Program-made: the position numbers and the translations under genes
Part shown: piece after piece, positions 33,228 to 43,600 of the stretch
Layout: every line of letters begins with the position of its first letter
Position numbering within the stretch: the first letter of the stretch is position 1
The notes under the pieces: generated by a model
Database searches by the model: none
The model's input: the letters and a program-made list of their open reading frames with translations, nothing else
Told to the model about the DNA's origin: nothing
From: Ulvibacterium sp965228935
GTDB lineage: Bacteria > Bacteroidota > Bacteroidia > Flavobacteriales > Flavobacteriaceae
Reading direction: 5' to 3'
Assembly: GCF_965228935.1 (NCBI RefSeq)
Contig: NZ_OZ245846.1
Span: 3,286,001 to 3,350,000 of the forward strand
Length of the DNA: 64,000 nucleotides

Positions 33228-36200
33228 TTATTCCAAGCTAAAACTTTGGGTCTCCTTAAAAGGGGATACCTCCAATTGTTGAATTTCATTTCTATATGCC
33301 TTCCATGTATCATCAAAAAAAGCATTGGTCTTTTGTAGGGCAGTTTTTAGATCCTGTTCCGCAAACCGGACAAGTTTTCTTTCGGTTTCGGTGACGCCCG
33401 TTTTTCGGCTCTCTACATAGTTTCGTGCCGTGTTCAGGCGTTGTACGACGGTAATTTCTGGATTTCGGGTTATCCCTTGCCGCTTGTCCTCTTTGCCCAA
33501 ATATAATGCAACGGTAGAATCTATTTGCTTTTGGATGGTTTTGGAGGCTTTGATTTCGTCCTTGTATTTTTCTTTGTCCATCTCCTTTAGTTCCTTCTCA
33601 AACTTCTTGGCTATATTTTTACTTTCCACTAATTGTCGTACGGCATCCGCTGCAATTTGTGTCATCTTGTCCAGGTTTTTGGAGGACTCGTATACTTCAT
33701 TGATGGATGCTAAGGAAACCTTCAATCTGGGATCTGATTTGACCGTAATAGTGGTTTCTTCTGAAATGTCACCATAACGCATCTGTATTCGATAGTTTCC
33801 CGGTTTTACTGAAACACCACCGGATTCCTTTTTGTCTTTTTTGATTTGGCGTGAGGGGTTGTCCGGTCCTTTTTCGTCCATCTGCCAGTAGATACGATGG
33901 AAACCGGCCTTTTCCGGCGTTTTATATTTTAGGGTTCGTATTAACCGTTCCCCATCATAGAATTGAAATTGTATGGAATCCTTTTTCTGTACTCCGGACA
34001 ATTTTGTTTTATTTCCAGCCTGATTTTCAGTCATCGAAGTACGCTCTTCTTCGTCCCCGGCCTTATTCTTGTCTTCGTTCGCTTTCTCTTTTTCATCCTT
34101 CTTTTTTCCTTCCTTCAAATAATAGGTGATCATAGCACCCTCTTTCCGGTTTTCCGCATTGTAGAGGGCATCCCCTCCAAATCGGCTTCCCGAGGGTTGT
34201 TGATAGGCCGCTTGATAGGTTGTTGGCGGTTGGAACAATTTGGCATCCTTTTGTAGTATGGATTGATCGGAGGCCAAGATACGTAAGGGGCGAATATCGT
34301 CCAGCACCCAAGCGGCACGGCCAAAAGTACCAATGACCAGATCGTGTTCGCGGGGATGGATGACCAGATCTTTGGTGGAAACCGTTGGATAACCTTCGGT
34401 CCATTTTTGCCAGTTACTCCCGGCATCCAAGGAGATATAAAGGCCATCGTCCGTGCCAAGAAACAAAAGGTTAGGATTTTCAAGATCTTCTACAATGGAT
34501 AAGGTATAGCTTTCCACATCGTTGGCATCTACAATACGTTCCCAGGTCTTGCCGTAATCCTTGGTACGATAGGCATAGGGCGTATAATTGAAGCGCCTGT
34601 AGTCATTGGCGATTAACAAAGCCTCCCCTTTGTTCTTGTTCGAGGCCTTTATTTGGGGAATCCAGCTGCCTTTGGGAAGTCCTTTGATATTTGCTGTTAC
34701 CTCGATCCAGTTTTCGCCGCCATTTTGGGTGTAATGCACCCGGCCATCATCGGTACTAGCCCATAGCATGCCCTTCTCCAGTAGGGAGGGTTCCAAGACC
34801 AAAATGGTACAATGGTTTTCGGCTCCGGTGGCATCCATGGTGAGCCCACCACTTTCGTCCTGTTTCTGTTTTTCTGGATCATTGGTTGTCAAGTCCGGTG
34901 AAATGATTTCCCACGTCAGTCCCTTATCCGTGCTTTTATGTACAAACTGACTGCCAAAATAGATTGTGCCATTATCAAAAGGGTCTTGCCCGATTCCGGC
35001 GTTCCAATTGAAACGCAACTTGGTCTCCGCATCCGGCGGCGTGGGGCGTACCGTGTAGTTATTGCCCGTTTTCCAATCGTATCGGGATACATAACCCTGC
35101 TGACTCATGGCATAGCCAAATTGGGAATTGTCCTGGTCCGGAACTACATCGAATCCATCGCCAAAGGCAATTTCCTGCCAATAACTATTGCGGATGCCCT
35201 GCCTTCGCCATGTATACGCCGGCCCCCGCCAAGAGCCATTGTCCTGCATTCCACCGTATACGTTGTATGGATACTCATTGTCCGTGCTGATATGATAAAA
35301 CTGGGCCACCGGGAGGTTGCCGATGAAGCGCCAGGACTTTCCGCCGTCCTTGGTAATATTTACCCCGCCATCGTTCCCATCCAACATAAATTGGCCATTT
35401 TCGGGATGTATCCACCAGGCATGATGGTCCGGATGTACACCATTGTCCACTTGATAGGCCGGCATCAATTGTCTAAAGTTTTTTCCCCCGTCCTCGGAAA
35501 CGTTCACGTAGGTAAAAACCGAATATACCCTATTTTCATTCTGTGGATCTACATAGATCTCGGAATAGTAAAATGGACGATTTCCTATATCGGACTTGTC
35601 GTTGATCTTCTTCCACTTGAATCCACCATCCTCGGATTTGTAAAGGGCATTCTTTTTGGCCTCTATCAGGGCGTATACAATATCGGGTCTGCTGGGAGCT
35701 ATGGCAATACCTATACGGCCCAATTCGCCTTTGGGCAATCCATCCTTTTCCGTGAGCTTTTTCCAGTTTTTACCCCCGTCATGGGTCATATACAATCCAC
35801 TTCCTTTGCCACCGGATTTAAAAAACCAGGGCTCTCGTAAGTGTTCCCACAGGGCTGCGATCAACTTATTTGGGTTTGTGGGATCCATGACCAGATCGGC
35901 TACTCCAGTCCTGTTATTTACGAACAAGATGTTTTCCCAGGTTTCCCCTCCATCTGTGGTTTTGAAAATGCCACGTTCCGGATGCCCGCCCCAAGGCGAA
36001 CCAATGGCACCGACATAAATGGTGTTGGGATCGGTAGGATCGATTTTAATACGATGGATATGTCGTGTTTTTTCCAATCCCATGGCTTGCCAACTTTTGC
36101 CACCGTCCAAGGATTTGTAGACCCCATATCCACCGTTAAGGCTGTTTCGTGGATTGCCTTCCCCGGTACCTACCCAAATAATGGAAGGATTAGATTGCTG

Positions 36201-36479
36201 GATGGCAACCGCACCGATTGAAGCGGTAACTTCCTTATCAAAAATGGGCTCCCATCGGATACCGCCGCTGGTGGATTTCCACAACCCTCCGGACGCCGTG
36301 CCCACATACATGATGTCCGGATCGGAATGTACCACATCTATGGCCGTAACCCGCCCACTCATTCCGGCCGGCCCTATATTTCGCGGCTTTAGATCTTGGA
36401 TTAGATCCATGGAAAACTTCTGGGAGAAAAGGGAAAACGATAGTAAGGATAGGAATGCTGGTAGTAAAAGTTTCTTCAA
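33228..36479 (-). CDS. Large exported beta-propeller protein with Asp-box (BNR) repeats, VPS10/sortilin-like
   Basis: The 1083-residue protein has a signal peptide and a long propeller region with many Asp boxes of the S-x-D-G-G-x-x-W type, such as VYKSLDGGKSWQAM, IFKTTDGGETWENI and LYKSEDGGFKWKKI. These are found in sialidases and sortilin-like sorting domains, but the sialidase catalytic Arg triad and Tyr are not evident, so glycosidase activity is unsupported. The last 280 residues are a different region: a Lys/Glu-rich linker, then a beta domain and helices. Bacteroidota copies are often called glycosyl hydrolase. It is the head of an operon with two DUF2490 genes. Confidence 0.85.
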   Translation of the reverse strand: MKKLLLPAFLSLLSFSLFSQKFSMDLIQDLKPRNIGPAGMSGRVTAIDVVHSDPDIMYVGTASGGLWKSTSGGIRWEPIFDKEVTASIGAVAIQQSNPSIIWVGTGEGNPRNSLNGGYGVYKSLDGGKSWQAMGLEKTRHIHRIKIDPTDPNTIYVGAIGSPWGGHPERGIFKTTDGGETWENILFVNNRTGVADLVMDPTNPNKLIAALWEHLREPWFFKSGGKGSGLYMTHDGGKNWKKLTEKDGLPKGELGRIGIAIAPSRPDIVYALIEAKKNALYKSEDGGFKWKKINDKSDIGNRPFYYSEIYVDPQNENRVYSVFTYVNVSEDGGKNFRQLMPAYQVDNGVHPDHHAWWIHPENGQFMLDGNDGGVNITKDGGKSWRFIGNLPVAQFYHISTDNEYPYNVYGGMQDNGSWRGPAYTWRRQGIRNSYWQEIAFGDGFDVVPDQDNSQFGYAMSQQGYVSRYDWKTGNNYTVRPTPPDAETKLRFNWNAGIGQDPFDNGTIYFGSQFVHKSTDKGLTWEIISPDLTTNDPEKQKQDESGGLTMDATGAENHCTILVLEPSLLEKGMLWASTDDGRVHYTQNGGENWIEVTANIKGLPKGSWIPQIKASNKNKGEALLIANDYRRFNYTPYAYRTKDYGKTWERIVDANDVESYTLSIVEDLENPNLLFLGTDDGLYISLDAGSNWQKWTEGYPTVSTKDLVIHPREHDLVIGTFGRAAWVLDDIRPLRILASDQSILQKDAKLFQPPTTYQAAYQQPSGSRFGGDALYNAENRKEGAMITYYLKEGKKKDEKEKANEDKNKAGDEEERTSMTENQAGNKTKLSGVQKKDSIQFQFYDGERLIRTLKYKTPEKAGFHRIYWQMDEKGPDNPSRQIKKDKKESGGVSVKPGNYRIQMRYGDISEETTITVKSDPRLKVSLASINEVYESSKNLDKMTQIAADAVRQLVESKNIAKKFEKELKEMDKEKYKDEIKASKTIQKQIDSTVALYLGKEDKRQGITRNPEITVVQRLNTARNYVESRKTGVTETERKLVRFAEQDLKTALQKTNAFFDDTWKAYRNEIQQLEVSPFKETQSFSLE

Positions 36480-36687
36480 GTCTGTCCGTTTTTTAAATTA
36501 CCTATATTGCGAAAAGCTATTAAGCAATAGAAACGATAATTCGTTTTACCATATAGTTTTTCACAATGCAAAAAAATCGCCCTATTTACGGGATTTTATC
36601 CTTATCCCAAACCAATAGGTGCGCTAAAGATACCAAAAAGAAACAGTGGAATTCTTAAAGCCCTGTTAAGCTGTTCAATCTCCATTT

Positions 36688-39600
36688 TTAGTTGTGGCCC
36701 AAGTGACATCCACATCCCGGTTGCATAAAGCTTCGCGCTTTTTCGTGCCACGGAAAGGCAGCATTGTATTTGTTGTTTTCCCACCAAAATTTGCTGCGTT
36801 CCTTGGCATAATTCCCTACCTCGTTCATGGTATCGGTATCATACAATCTTCCATTGACCATAGTATAGCGCACCGTTTCCGTATTTCGGATATCTTCCAA
36901 CGGATTTTTATCCAAGACGATTAAGTCGGCCAATTTACCCTCTTTCAAGGAACCGATGTCATTACCTGCCCCGATATATTGGGCACTATTGATAGTTGCT
37001 GCCCGTAACGCCTGCATATGGGTCATTCCACCTTGGTGCAACATCCACAATTCCCAATGGGCTCCCAAACCTTGCAGCTGGCCGTGAGCGCCGAGATTTA
37101 CCTTTACACCGGCATTGGCCAAGGTAGTTACTGTTTTGGAAACCAAGATATGCCCATTTTTATACTCTTCGTCCGGTACCATGGTGCGATGCCGTGCCCG
37201 CGTATCTACAATGGCCCTTGGGGTATATTTTAACAATTTTTCATTCTCCCAGACATTGTCCTTTTGGTAGAAGTAATACTCTCCATTTAGACCCCCATAA
37301 TTAACGATAAGGGTAGGGGTATAGCCTGTTTCACTGGTTTTCCATAACTCCATAACGTCTTTGTATACCGGTGCCACGGGGATGTTGTGCTCAATTCCCG
37401 TATGGCCATCCATAATCATGGTCATGTTATGGTAAAAGGTGGAACCGCCTTCAGGTACCACATTGATACCCATTTCCCGTGCCGCCTGCATCACCTGTTG
37501 GCGTTGGTCCCGTCTGGGCTGGTTGTAACTTTTAACGGATAACGCCCCAAAGGCTTTCGTTCTTTTAATAGCGGAGCGCGCATCGTCCAGACTGTTGATT
37601 ACCGCCTTAAAATCCCCATCCGCCCCATATAAAATAAATCCGGTGGAATAAATCCGGGGACCGACGATATCCCCGCTCTTGATCAATTCCGCCATGGAAA
37701 AAATACTCTCCGTATTTGCCGAGGGATCATGTGCCGTGGTCACACCAAAGGCCAGGTTGGCATAGAGTTGCCAATGCTTTTGGGTGGTCAATCCATAGCG
37801 AAAACCTCCAATATGTGCATGTGCATCAACAATTCCTGGCATTATGGTCTTACCGGCCATATCATAGACTTTTGCATCCGAAGGTATTTTTGATTCCGAG
37901 GTTTTCCCGATAGCCTCTATACGATTGCCGTTAATGACTATGGTTCCTTCTTCTATGACTTCATTGCCCTCCATGGTGATAATTCGGGCATTATTGAATG
38001 CGATTCGTCCTTGCGGCTTATCCGTTTTGGATAGTAGGCCTACTTTGATTCCTAGGGTATCCATTGGGGCCACTTTTTTAGGGGACCCCGGGAGAAAGGT
38101 ATATCGATTTTTAATCTCGTTTGAAAAGTATTCGTCGCCTAACGTCCAAAAAATGGTTTTGCTATCGGTTGACCAATGGAGGTTGATACCGGCATCCTTG
38201 GCGATTTGGGATACGGGTACCGACTTGGATTTATTGTCCAGATCTATTTCCTTTCCATTCAACACCAGGGGCGCAATGAATGCCTTATGTAGATGGGTAA
38301 AGGCGATCCATTGGTTATCCGGACTGGGTACCATTCTGTTGGCGTATTTGGACTTAATATGGGTTCTTTTGTCCTTTCCATTAAGATTTATGGAATGCAG
38401 ACTTTTGGTCAAATTCCCAAAATAAGTACCCCCGGTCTGATAAAAAATACGGTTTCCTTCCTTTGAGAAGGTAGGATATTCGCCTTCCTCGGAAACCTGT
38501 TTCGGATTTCCGCCAGAAAGTTCCATAATATAAACTCCAGCATTTTTGGCAAAGGACCTGCCCTGATCATTATTTCCGCTTTCCTTCCGATAGGTAATCC
38601 ATTTTCCTGAGGGGTCGTAGGTCGGGGTCCTAAAAATACCCTTTGCCATGGAAAGTTGGGTGGGATTTCCGCCGGAAACCGGGATGATATGAATGGCTCC
38701 CAAGGTTTCATCATTCCAGCTCACATATACCAAGTGCTTGCCATCCGGTGAAAAGGAAGGCTCGAATTCAAAATCGCTGGACTTGGTCAATCTTTTTGGT
38801 TTGCCGTTAGGGAGTTTTTTACTCCATAAATGACCTAGGGCACTAAATACCAAGGTTTTTCCGTCCGGAGATGTTACCGCATGCCGAATGACCTTTGCCG
38901 TAAACTCGTTAGGAGCTGCCGGAGTATCAAAACGCACAGTCTCGGCAATTTGAATCCGGGCATCTACGGAAAAAGGAATAACACGGGTTTCTAGGGTATT
39001 GATATCGATTTTGTGGATCTTTCCTTTGTTCCAAAAGACGATTTCCTGATTATTGGGCATCCAGCTAAAGTTGGGGTATACTCCAAAAATGGCCCAAGCT
39101 TCCTGTTGATCTTTGTTCAGGGAGTCGATCAAAGGCCACTCCTCACCGGTTTCCAGATCGTGTAGATACAACACTGTTTTGGTACGTACCCTTTTAGTAA
39201 AGGCCAATTTTTTCCCGTCCCGGGAAACCTGGGGGCGGGCGGCACCGCCCGGACCACCCGTTATAGTGGTCGTTTTTCCGGTTTCAAAATCATATCGCTT
39301 TATGACATAGATCTGCTTATTTGGATCTTTGTTATATTGAAATGACCCACCGGGATATACATCTTCACTGTAATAAAGATATTTGCCATCCGGCGATACA
39401 TTCGGTTCATTGACATCCTGTTGGTCATTTTTGCGTTTGGTCAGTTGAAGCCCTGAGCCGCCTGAGACATGGTATTGCCACATTTCCCCGGCACCTAGGG
39501 AGCGTTGCGAGGTGAAGTGCTTTCGGGCAACCAGGTAATGCCCGTTGGGCATCCATACGGCATTGTTGAGCAACCTGAATTTTTCCTCGGTGATTTGTTT

Positions 39601-39981
39601 GGCTTCGCTACCATCCACATTCATTATCCAAATATTGTCGCCGCCACCCGCATCGCTGGTAAAGGAGATTCTTTTCCCATCAGGGCTAAAACGCGGTTGT
39701 ATCTCAAAGGGAATGCCCGTTCTGAGCGGGGTGGCCTTTCCACCTGAAATAGGCATGCTGTAAATATCACCGAGTAGATCAAAAACAATCGTTTTTCCAT
39801 CGGGGCTTACATCCAAATTCATCCAGGTACCCTCGTCCGTAGAAAAGGTATGTTCCTTAAAGTTGAATTCGCCTTTAGGATTGGATACATCCCACTTCTC
39901 AACAACCTCTTTTTTTTCTTCTTCCTGGGCAAAGGGGGAAAGGGATGCAAAAAGTATCGATAGGAAAAGTAATTTCTTCAT
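36688..39981 (-). CDS. Exported beta-propeller-amidohydrolase fusion
   Basis: The 1097-residue protein has a signal peptide (MKKLLFLSILFASLSPFAQ). Residues about 40-650 form TolB-like (PD40) propeller blades, recognised by repeated motifs such as RFSPDGKRISFTSDAGGG, NVSPDGKYLYYSE and SFSPDGKHLVYVSW. The C-terminal amidohydrolase domain starts with ARIITMEGNEVIEEGTIVI, has the metal motif GIVDAHAHIGG, and closes with SLKEGKLADLIVLDKNPL. Similar architectures act on peptides or cyclic amides outside the cytoplasm, but the substrate is unknown. It ends with a Cys/His-rich tail (PGCGCHLGHN). It has its own gap on both sides and is probably monocistronic. Confidence 0.87.
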   Translation of the reverse strand: MKKLLFLSILFASLSPFAQEEEKKEVVEKWDVSNPKGEFNFKEHTFSTDEGTWMNLDVSPDGKTIVFDLLGDIYSMPISGGKATPLRTGIPFEIQPRFSPDGKRISFTSDAGGGDNIWIMNVDGSEAKQITEEKFRLLNNAVWMPNGHYLVARKHFTSQRSLGAGEMWQYHVSGGSGLQLTKRKNDQQDVNEPNVSPDGKYLYYSEDVYPGGSFQYNKDPNKQIYVIKRYDFETGKTTTITGGPGGAARPQVSRDGKKLAFTKRVRTKTVLYLHDLETGEEWPLIDSLNKDQQEAWAIFGVYPNFSWMPNNQEIVFWNKGKIHKIDINTLETRVIPFSVDARIQIAETVRFDTPAAPNEFTAKVIRHAVTSPDGKTLVFSALGHLWSKKLPNGKPKRLTKSSDFEFEPSFSPDGKHLVYVSWNDETLGAIHIIPVSGGNPTQLSMAKGIFRTPTYDPSGKWITYRKESGNNDQGRSFAKNAGVYIMELSGGNPKQVSEEGEYPTFSKEGNRIFYQTGGTYFGNLTKSLHSINLNGKDKRTHIKSKYANRMVPSPDNQWIAFTHLHKAFIAPLVLNGKEIDLDNKSKSVPVSQIAKDAGINLHWSTDSKTIFWTLGDEYFSNEIKNRYTFLPGSPKKVAPMDTLGIKVGLLSKTDKPQGRIAFNNARIITMEGNEVIEEGTIVINGNRIEAIGKTSESKIPSDAKVYDMAGKTIMPGIVDAHAHIGGFRYGLTTQKHWQLYANLAFGVTTAHDPSANTESIFSMAELIKSGDIVGPRIYSTGFILYGADGDFKAVINSLDDARSAIKRTKAFGALSVKSYNQPRRDQRQQVMQAAREMGINVVPEGGSTFYHNMTMIMDGHTGIEHNIPVAPVYKDVMELWKTSETGYTPTLIVNYGGLNGEYYFYQKDNVWENEKLLKYTPRAIVDTRARHRTMVPDEEYKNGHILVSKTVTTLANAGVKVNLGAHGQLQGLGAHWELWMLHQGGMTHMQALRAATINSAQYIGAGNDIGSLKEGKLADLIVLDKNPLEDIRNTETVRYTMVNGRLYDTDTMNEVGNYAKERSKFWWENNKYNAAFPWHEKARSFMQPGCGCHLGHN

Positions 39982-40079
39982 CAGTTTTTGATCATTAATT
40001 AGTCGGCCAAAGATATCAAAAACAAAAAGGAATTGGTACGGTCATAAAGGTTTATCCCGCATTTTAAAAATCGGTTTTA

Positions 40080-40095
40080 ATTTATCATGATAAAT
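40080..40095. promoter_or_regulatory. 16-bp perfect palindrome, candidate operator
   Basis: ATTTATCATGATAAAT is a perfect palindrome in the 164-base space between the divergent amidohydrolase and DUF1569 genes. It sits 14-29 bases upstream of a perfect -7 element (40109-40116), in the position expected for the -33 region, so a bound protein would block or assist that promoter. No regulator gene is adjacent. Confidence 0.45.
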
Positions 40096-40108
40096 GAAGC
40101 AATACCCC

Positions 40109-40116
40109 TATTTTTG
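40109..40116 (+). promoter_or_regulatory. Candidate -7 element of the DUF1569 gene
   Basis: TATTTTTG matches the Bacteroidota TAnnTTTG consensus exactly and lies 30 bases before the TTG start codon at 40146. No TTTG is found at the usual distance upstream; the palindrome at 40080-40095 occupies that position. Confidence 0.45.
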
Positions 40117-40145
40117 GTAGTATCATAAACCGTATTCGTTAAAAA

Positions 40146-40577
40146 TTGGACGAAGAACAGCTCTTACAGTTCCTTCAGAGAATCGATGAACTGACCTTAG
40201 ATCAAAGACCTTTGTTCGGGAAAATGAACGTACGTCAAATGGTCTGCCATTGCGCCGATTTTTTCCGTATGGCCAAGGGTACCAAACGGGCCAATGAATA
40301 TGGCAAGGTAGACCCGGAGCATATAAAATTGTTGGCCAGGTTCGGAAAAACCGCACCGACTCCCAAAGGTTTTGGACAAGTGGAAGGAGGCGGAACAAAA
40401 CCGACCGAATTTGAAAAGGATAAGTTGATCTTGAAGGACTTCATCCAAGAATTCTCAGAGCTTTCGGAAGACTATGATTTTGCCGTACATCCTTATTTTG
40501 GAAAATTGGATCATAAACGTTGGACAGGTTTGGCCATCTATCACTTAAACCATCATTTAAGGCAATTTGGGGTTTAA
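40146..40577 (+). CDS. DUF1569 (DinB-like) protein
   Basis: The 143-residue protein has a TTG start directly after an in-frame stop codon, so no earlier start is possible. It shows the DUF1569 pattern: LDQRPLFGKMNVRQMVCHCADFFRMA, LARFGKTAPTPKGFG and the closing HPYFGKLDHKRWTGLAIYHLNHHLRQFG, with the metal-site histidines H36 and the C-terminal HLNHHLRQ group arranged as in DinB four-helix bundles. Members are presumed metal-dependent and thiol-related, but unproven. It is single and divergent from the propeller-amidohydrolase gene. Confidence 0.8.
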   Translation: MDEEQLLQFLQRIDELTLDQRPLFGKMNVRQMVCHCADFFRMAKGTKRANEYGKVDPEHIKLLARFGKTAPTPKGFGQVEGGGTKPTEFEKDKLILKDFIQEFSELSEDYDFAVHPYFGKLDHKRWTGLAIYHLNHHLRQFGV

Positions 40578-40626
40578 AAAACCAATGGTTCAGTCTGTGT
40601 TCCACATTTCTTTCGGGTTGGTAAGG

Positions 40627-43600
40627 TCACCTTTTCATATAGGTTTCATTATGGTTCAATATCGTGTTTGCTACTATGGTCAATGCGGCGGTGATATTGG
40701 GGTCCAGGGATTTGTCAATTTTTTTCCTTCCTACGGTCAATAGTGCCTTGGCTTCATTAGGACTGGATTCAAAACGTTCGGATTGTGTTTTGAACAAGTC
40801 CTTTAGGACTTCGGTTTCTTCCTGTTTTGGGAAACGGCTTATCGCCAACCTGAACCCGTAAACCAATTGTTCTTCCAAGGAACTTCCGCCTTCTTTTTGC
40901 ATGCGCTCCGCCAAAATCTTGGATGCCTCCACAAATTGAATATCGTTTAACAGTACCAAGGCCTGTAAGGGGGTATTGGTATTTTCTCTTTTGACCGTAC
41001 AGATATCCCGGGAGGGGGCATCGAACGCCAACATGGCCGGGTGCGGGGAGGAGCGTCGTATAAAAGTGTAAAGCCCCCTTCTATAGAGACTATCACCTGT
41101 AGATTCCTTATATCGTAACAATTTATGGGAGAAATTGCTCTTCTCGATCCATAGGTTTCCAGGCTGGTAGGGCCGAACGCTTTCCCCGCCGACATACGGT
41201 ATCAAAAGCCCGCTTGCAGCTAGTGCGTTGTCGCGAATAATTTCAGCGGGTAGGCGATAGCTGTTACTTCGCGCCAAGTAGTTGTTATTGGGGTCTTTTT
41301 CCATCATTTCCGGAGTAACAAAGGAGGATTGTCGATAGGTGTGGGACATGACCATGGTCTTCAATAGTTTTTTTACGTCCCATCCATTTTCCACAAAAAA
41401 TAGGGATAACCAATCCAACAATTGGGGGTGGGAAGGTAATGCACCTTGTACCCCAAAATCATCGGGGGTGTTTACCAAGCCTTTACCGAAGAGCATTTGC
41501 CAATATCGGTTTACGGCCACTCTGGCAGTTAAAGGATTTTCTTCTGCAAAGAACCATTGGGCCAATCCCAATCTGTCCCTAGGATAATTATCGGGAAAAT
41601 CCGGCAATGCCTCGGGAACAGCAGCAGTCACTAAGTAGGTGGGCTGCTCGTAGTCCCCTCGATCATAGGCATAGGTCAATCTTTTTTGCGGCATTTCCTC
41701 CATTACCATGACTTCCGGTACGGGTATCATCAAAGATAGCCACGTGTTCCTAAGTTTTTTAAGATCCTGTTCCAGGGCCATTATTCTCTTTGACCGGTTC
41801 AGCCAATAGTCCGTTGCAGGTTCCTTTGTTTTCTCTGGCGACCCGATATCCTGATTGTAAATGTATTTGATTTCCAAAGGGGTAAGGGTTCTACCATATA
41901 ACCGGATATCGTCGATCTTACCTTGGAAAATTCCGTTTTCGCCAGTCGAAAAACTATAATTACGTGCTACTTTTATAGAACGGGTGTATAAGGTATGCTC
42001 CTTGTCCTTGATTGTTTTTATGCTTTTGTACAAACGGTCATAGGGAATATCAACGGATGCTTCACGCCCGTTTATAAATAGTCTTAGTCCCTTGGCCTTC
42101 CCCGAGCCATTATAACTGAAAGCGACATGATACCATTCATGTTTTGGTATGGAGTCTTTTGATTTAACATGTATGTAATTATGCGGTAATGAGCTGACCA
42201 ATCTGGCATTTAAGTAGTTGAGACTGTCCAAGAAAAAATCCCAACCGCGCCAAAGGCTGTTTTTACCACCGACCGTACCTACCAAGGTCTGCGTCTTTCC
42301 GGCCTCCCGTTTGGAGGTATTGATCCAAAGACTGGTCGAAAACTGGTCCGTCCATTCAAAGTTTCGGGCATCATCGATATAGACTTCATCATATTCCCCG
42401 GTAAACTCAAAGGATTTCTCTTTCTTTCCCTTGGTCAGGATTGGCTTTGCCTTTATCGTCACTTTCGGATTGCCGTCGATACTATATCTTCCTTCTTCGT
42501 TGGTTCTATGGGAAACCGTATTGAACTTATAGTGCCCTATTTGTCCATTTTCCATAAAATTGTCCGGTAACGGTTTTGTGTGGCCGCCCATGTCACGCAG
42601 TTCTTTTTTGGTGGATGACAGAGCTTCTTCCTTGTGGGTAATCTCTGTTTTTAGCTTTTCCAGGGTTTGTTCGGTCTTGGCATCGGTGAGGGGTAACATA
42701 GGACCGGAGTTTACATCATTACCGGATACGCCCAGTTCTTTTATATTATCGAAAAAGGCCGTCATTTGGAAATAGTCTTTTTGTGAAATCGGGTCGAATT
42801 TATGGTCATGGCATCGTGCACAGGCCATGGTCAGACCCATAAATGCGGTTCCCACTGTTTCGGTCCTGTCCCAAACATGGCCTAAGCGGTTTTCCTCATC
42901 AATGGCCCCGCCCTCACTCGTAATGGGGTGATTGCGATTAAAGGCCGTAGCCAATTTCTGTTCCTGGGTCGCATTGGGCAGAAGGTCACCTGCCAGTTGC
43001 CAGGTAACGAACCGGTCATAGGGCATATTTTCTGTAAAGGCCTTGATGACCCAATCGCGCCAGGGCCACATCATCCGCCAACCATCGGCGTGTTTTCCAT
43101 GGGAATCCGCGTACCGGGCCAGATCCATCCAATCCAACGCCAGCCGTTCGGCATAGGCATTGGTGAGCAACAGTTCATCCACCACTTTTTCGTATGCGGT
43201 CGGACTTTCATCATTCAAGAAGGAATCGATTTGCGCAATCGTAGGGGGCAATCCGGTCAAATCCACAAAAACCCGTCTTAGCAAGCGCTCCTTGTCAGCT
43301 TCAGGGGATGGTTCAAGACCATTTTGTTTTAGGCGATGCTGAATAAACAAATCGATTTCATTGTGATTCGTCCACGTTTTTGATACTGACTTTGGTACGT
43401 TTGGTCTTTCTGGTCGAACAAAGGCCCAATGTGGTTTCCAATCGGCTCCTTGCTCCACCCATTTGAGGAGGGTGGCTTTTTCCTTGGCTGTCAACGAGAG
43501 ATGTGATTCCGGAGGAGGCATCGTAAATTCTGGATCGTCGCTTAGCATGCGGATGATGGATTCACTTTTCCCTGGTTTCCCTGAAACAAAGGCCCGGTTG

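Noticed and set aside
34938..35840. A 300-codon open frame antisense to the Asp-box propeller gene
   Set aside because: It lies wholly inside a convincing 1083-residue gene, has no recognisable domain, and its composition follows from the reverse complement of Gly/Trp/Asp-rich repeats.
33228..36479. Sialidase or glycoside hydrolase activity for the Asp-box protein
   Set aside because: Asp boxes alone do not define sialidases, and I could not find the Arg triad or catalytic Tyr/Glu, so only a propeller is supported.
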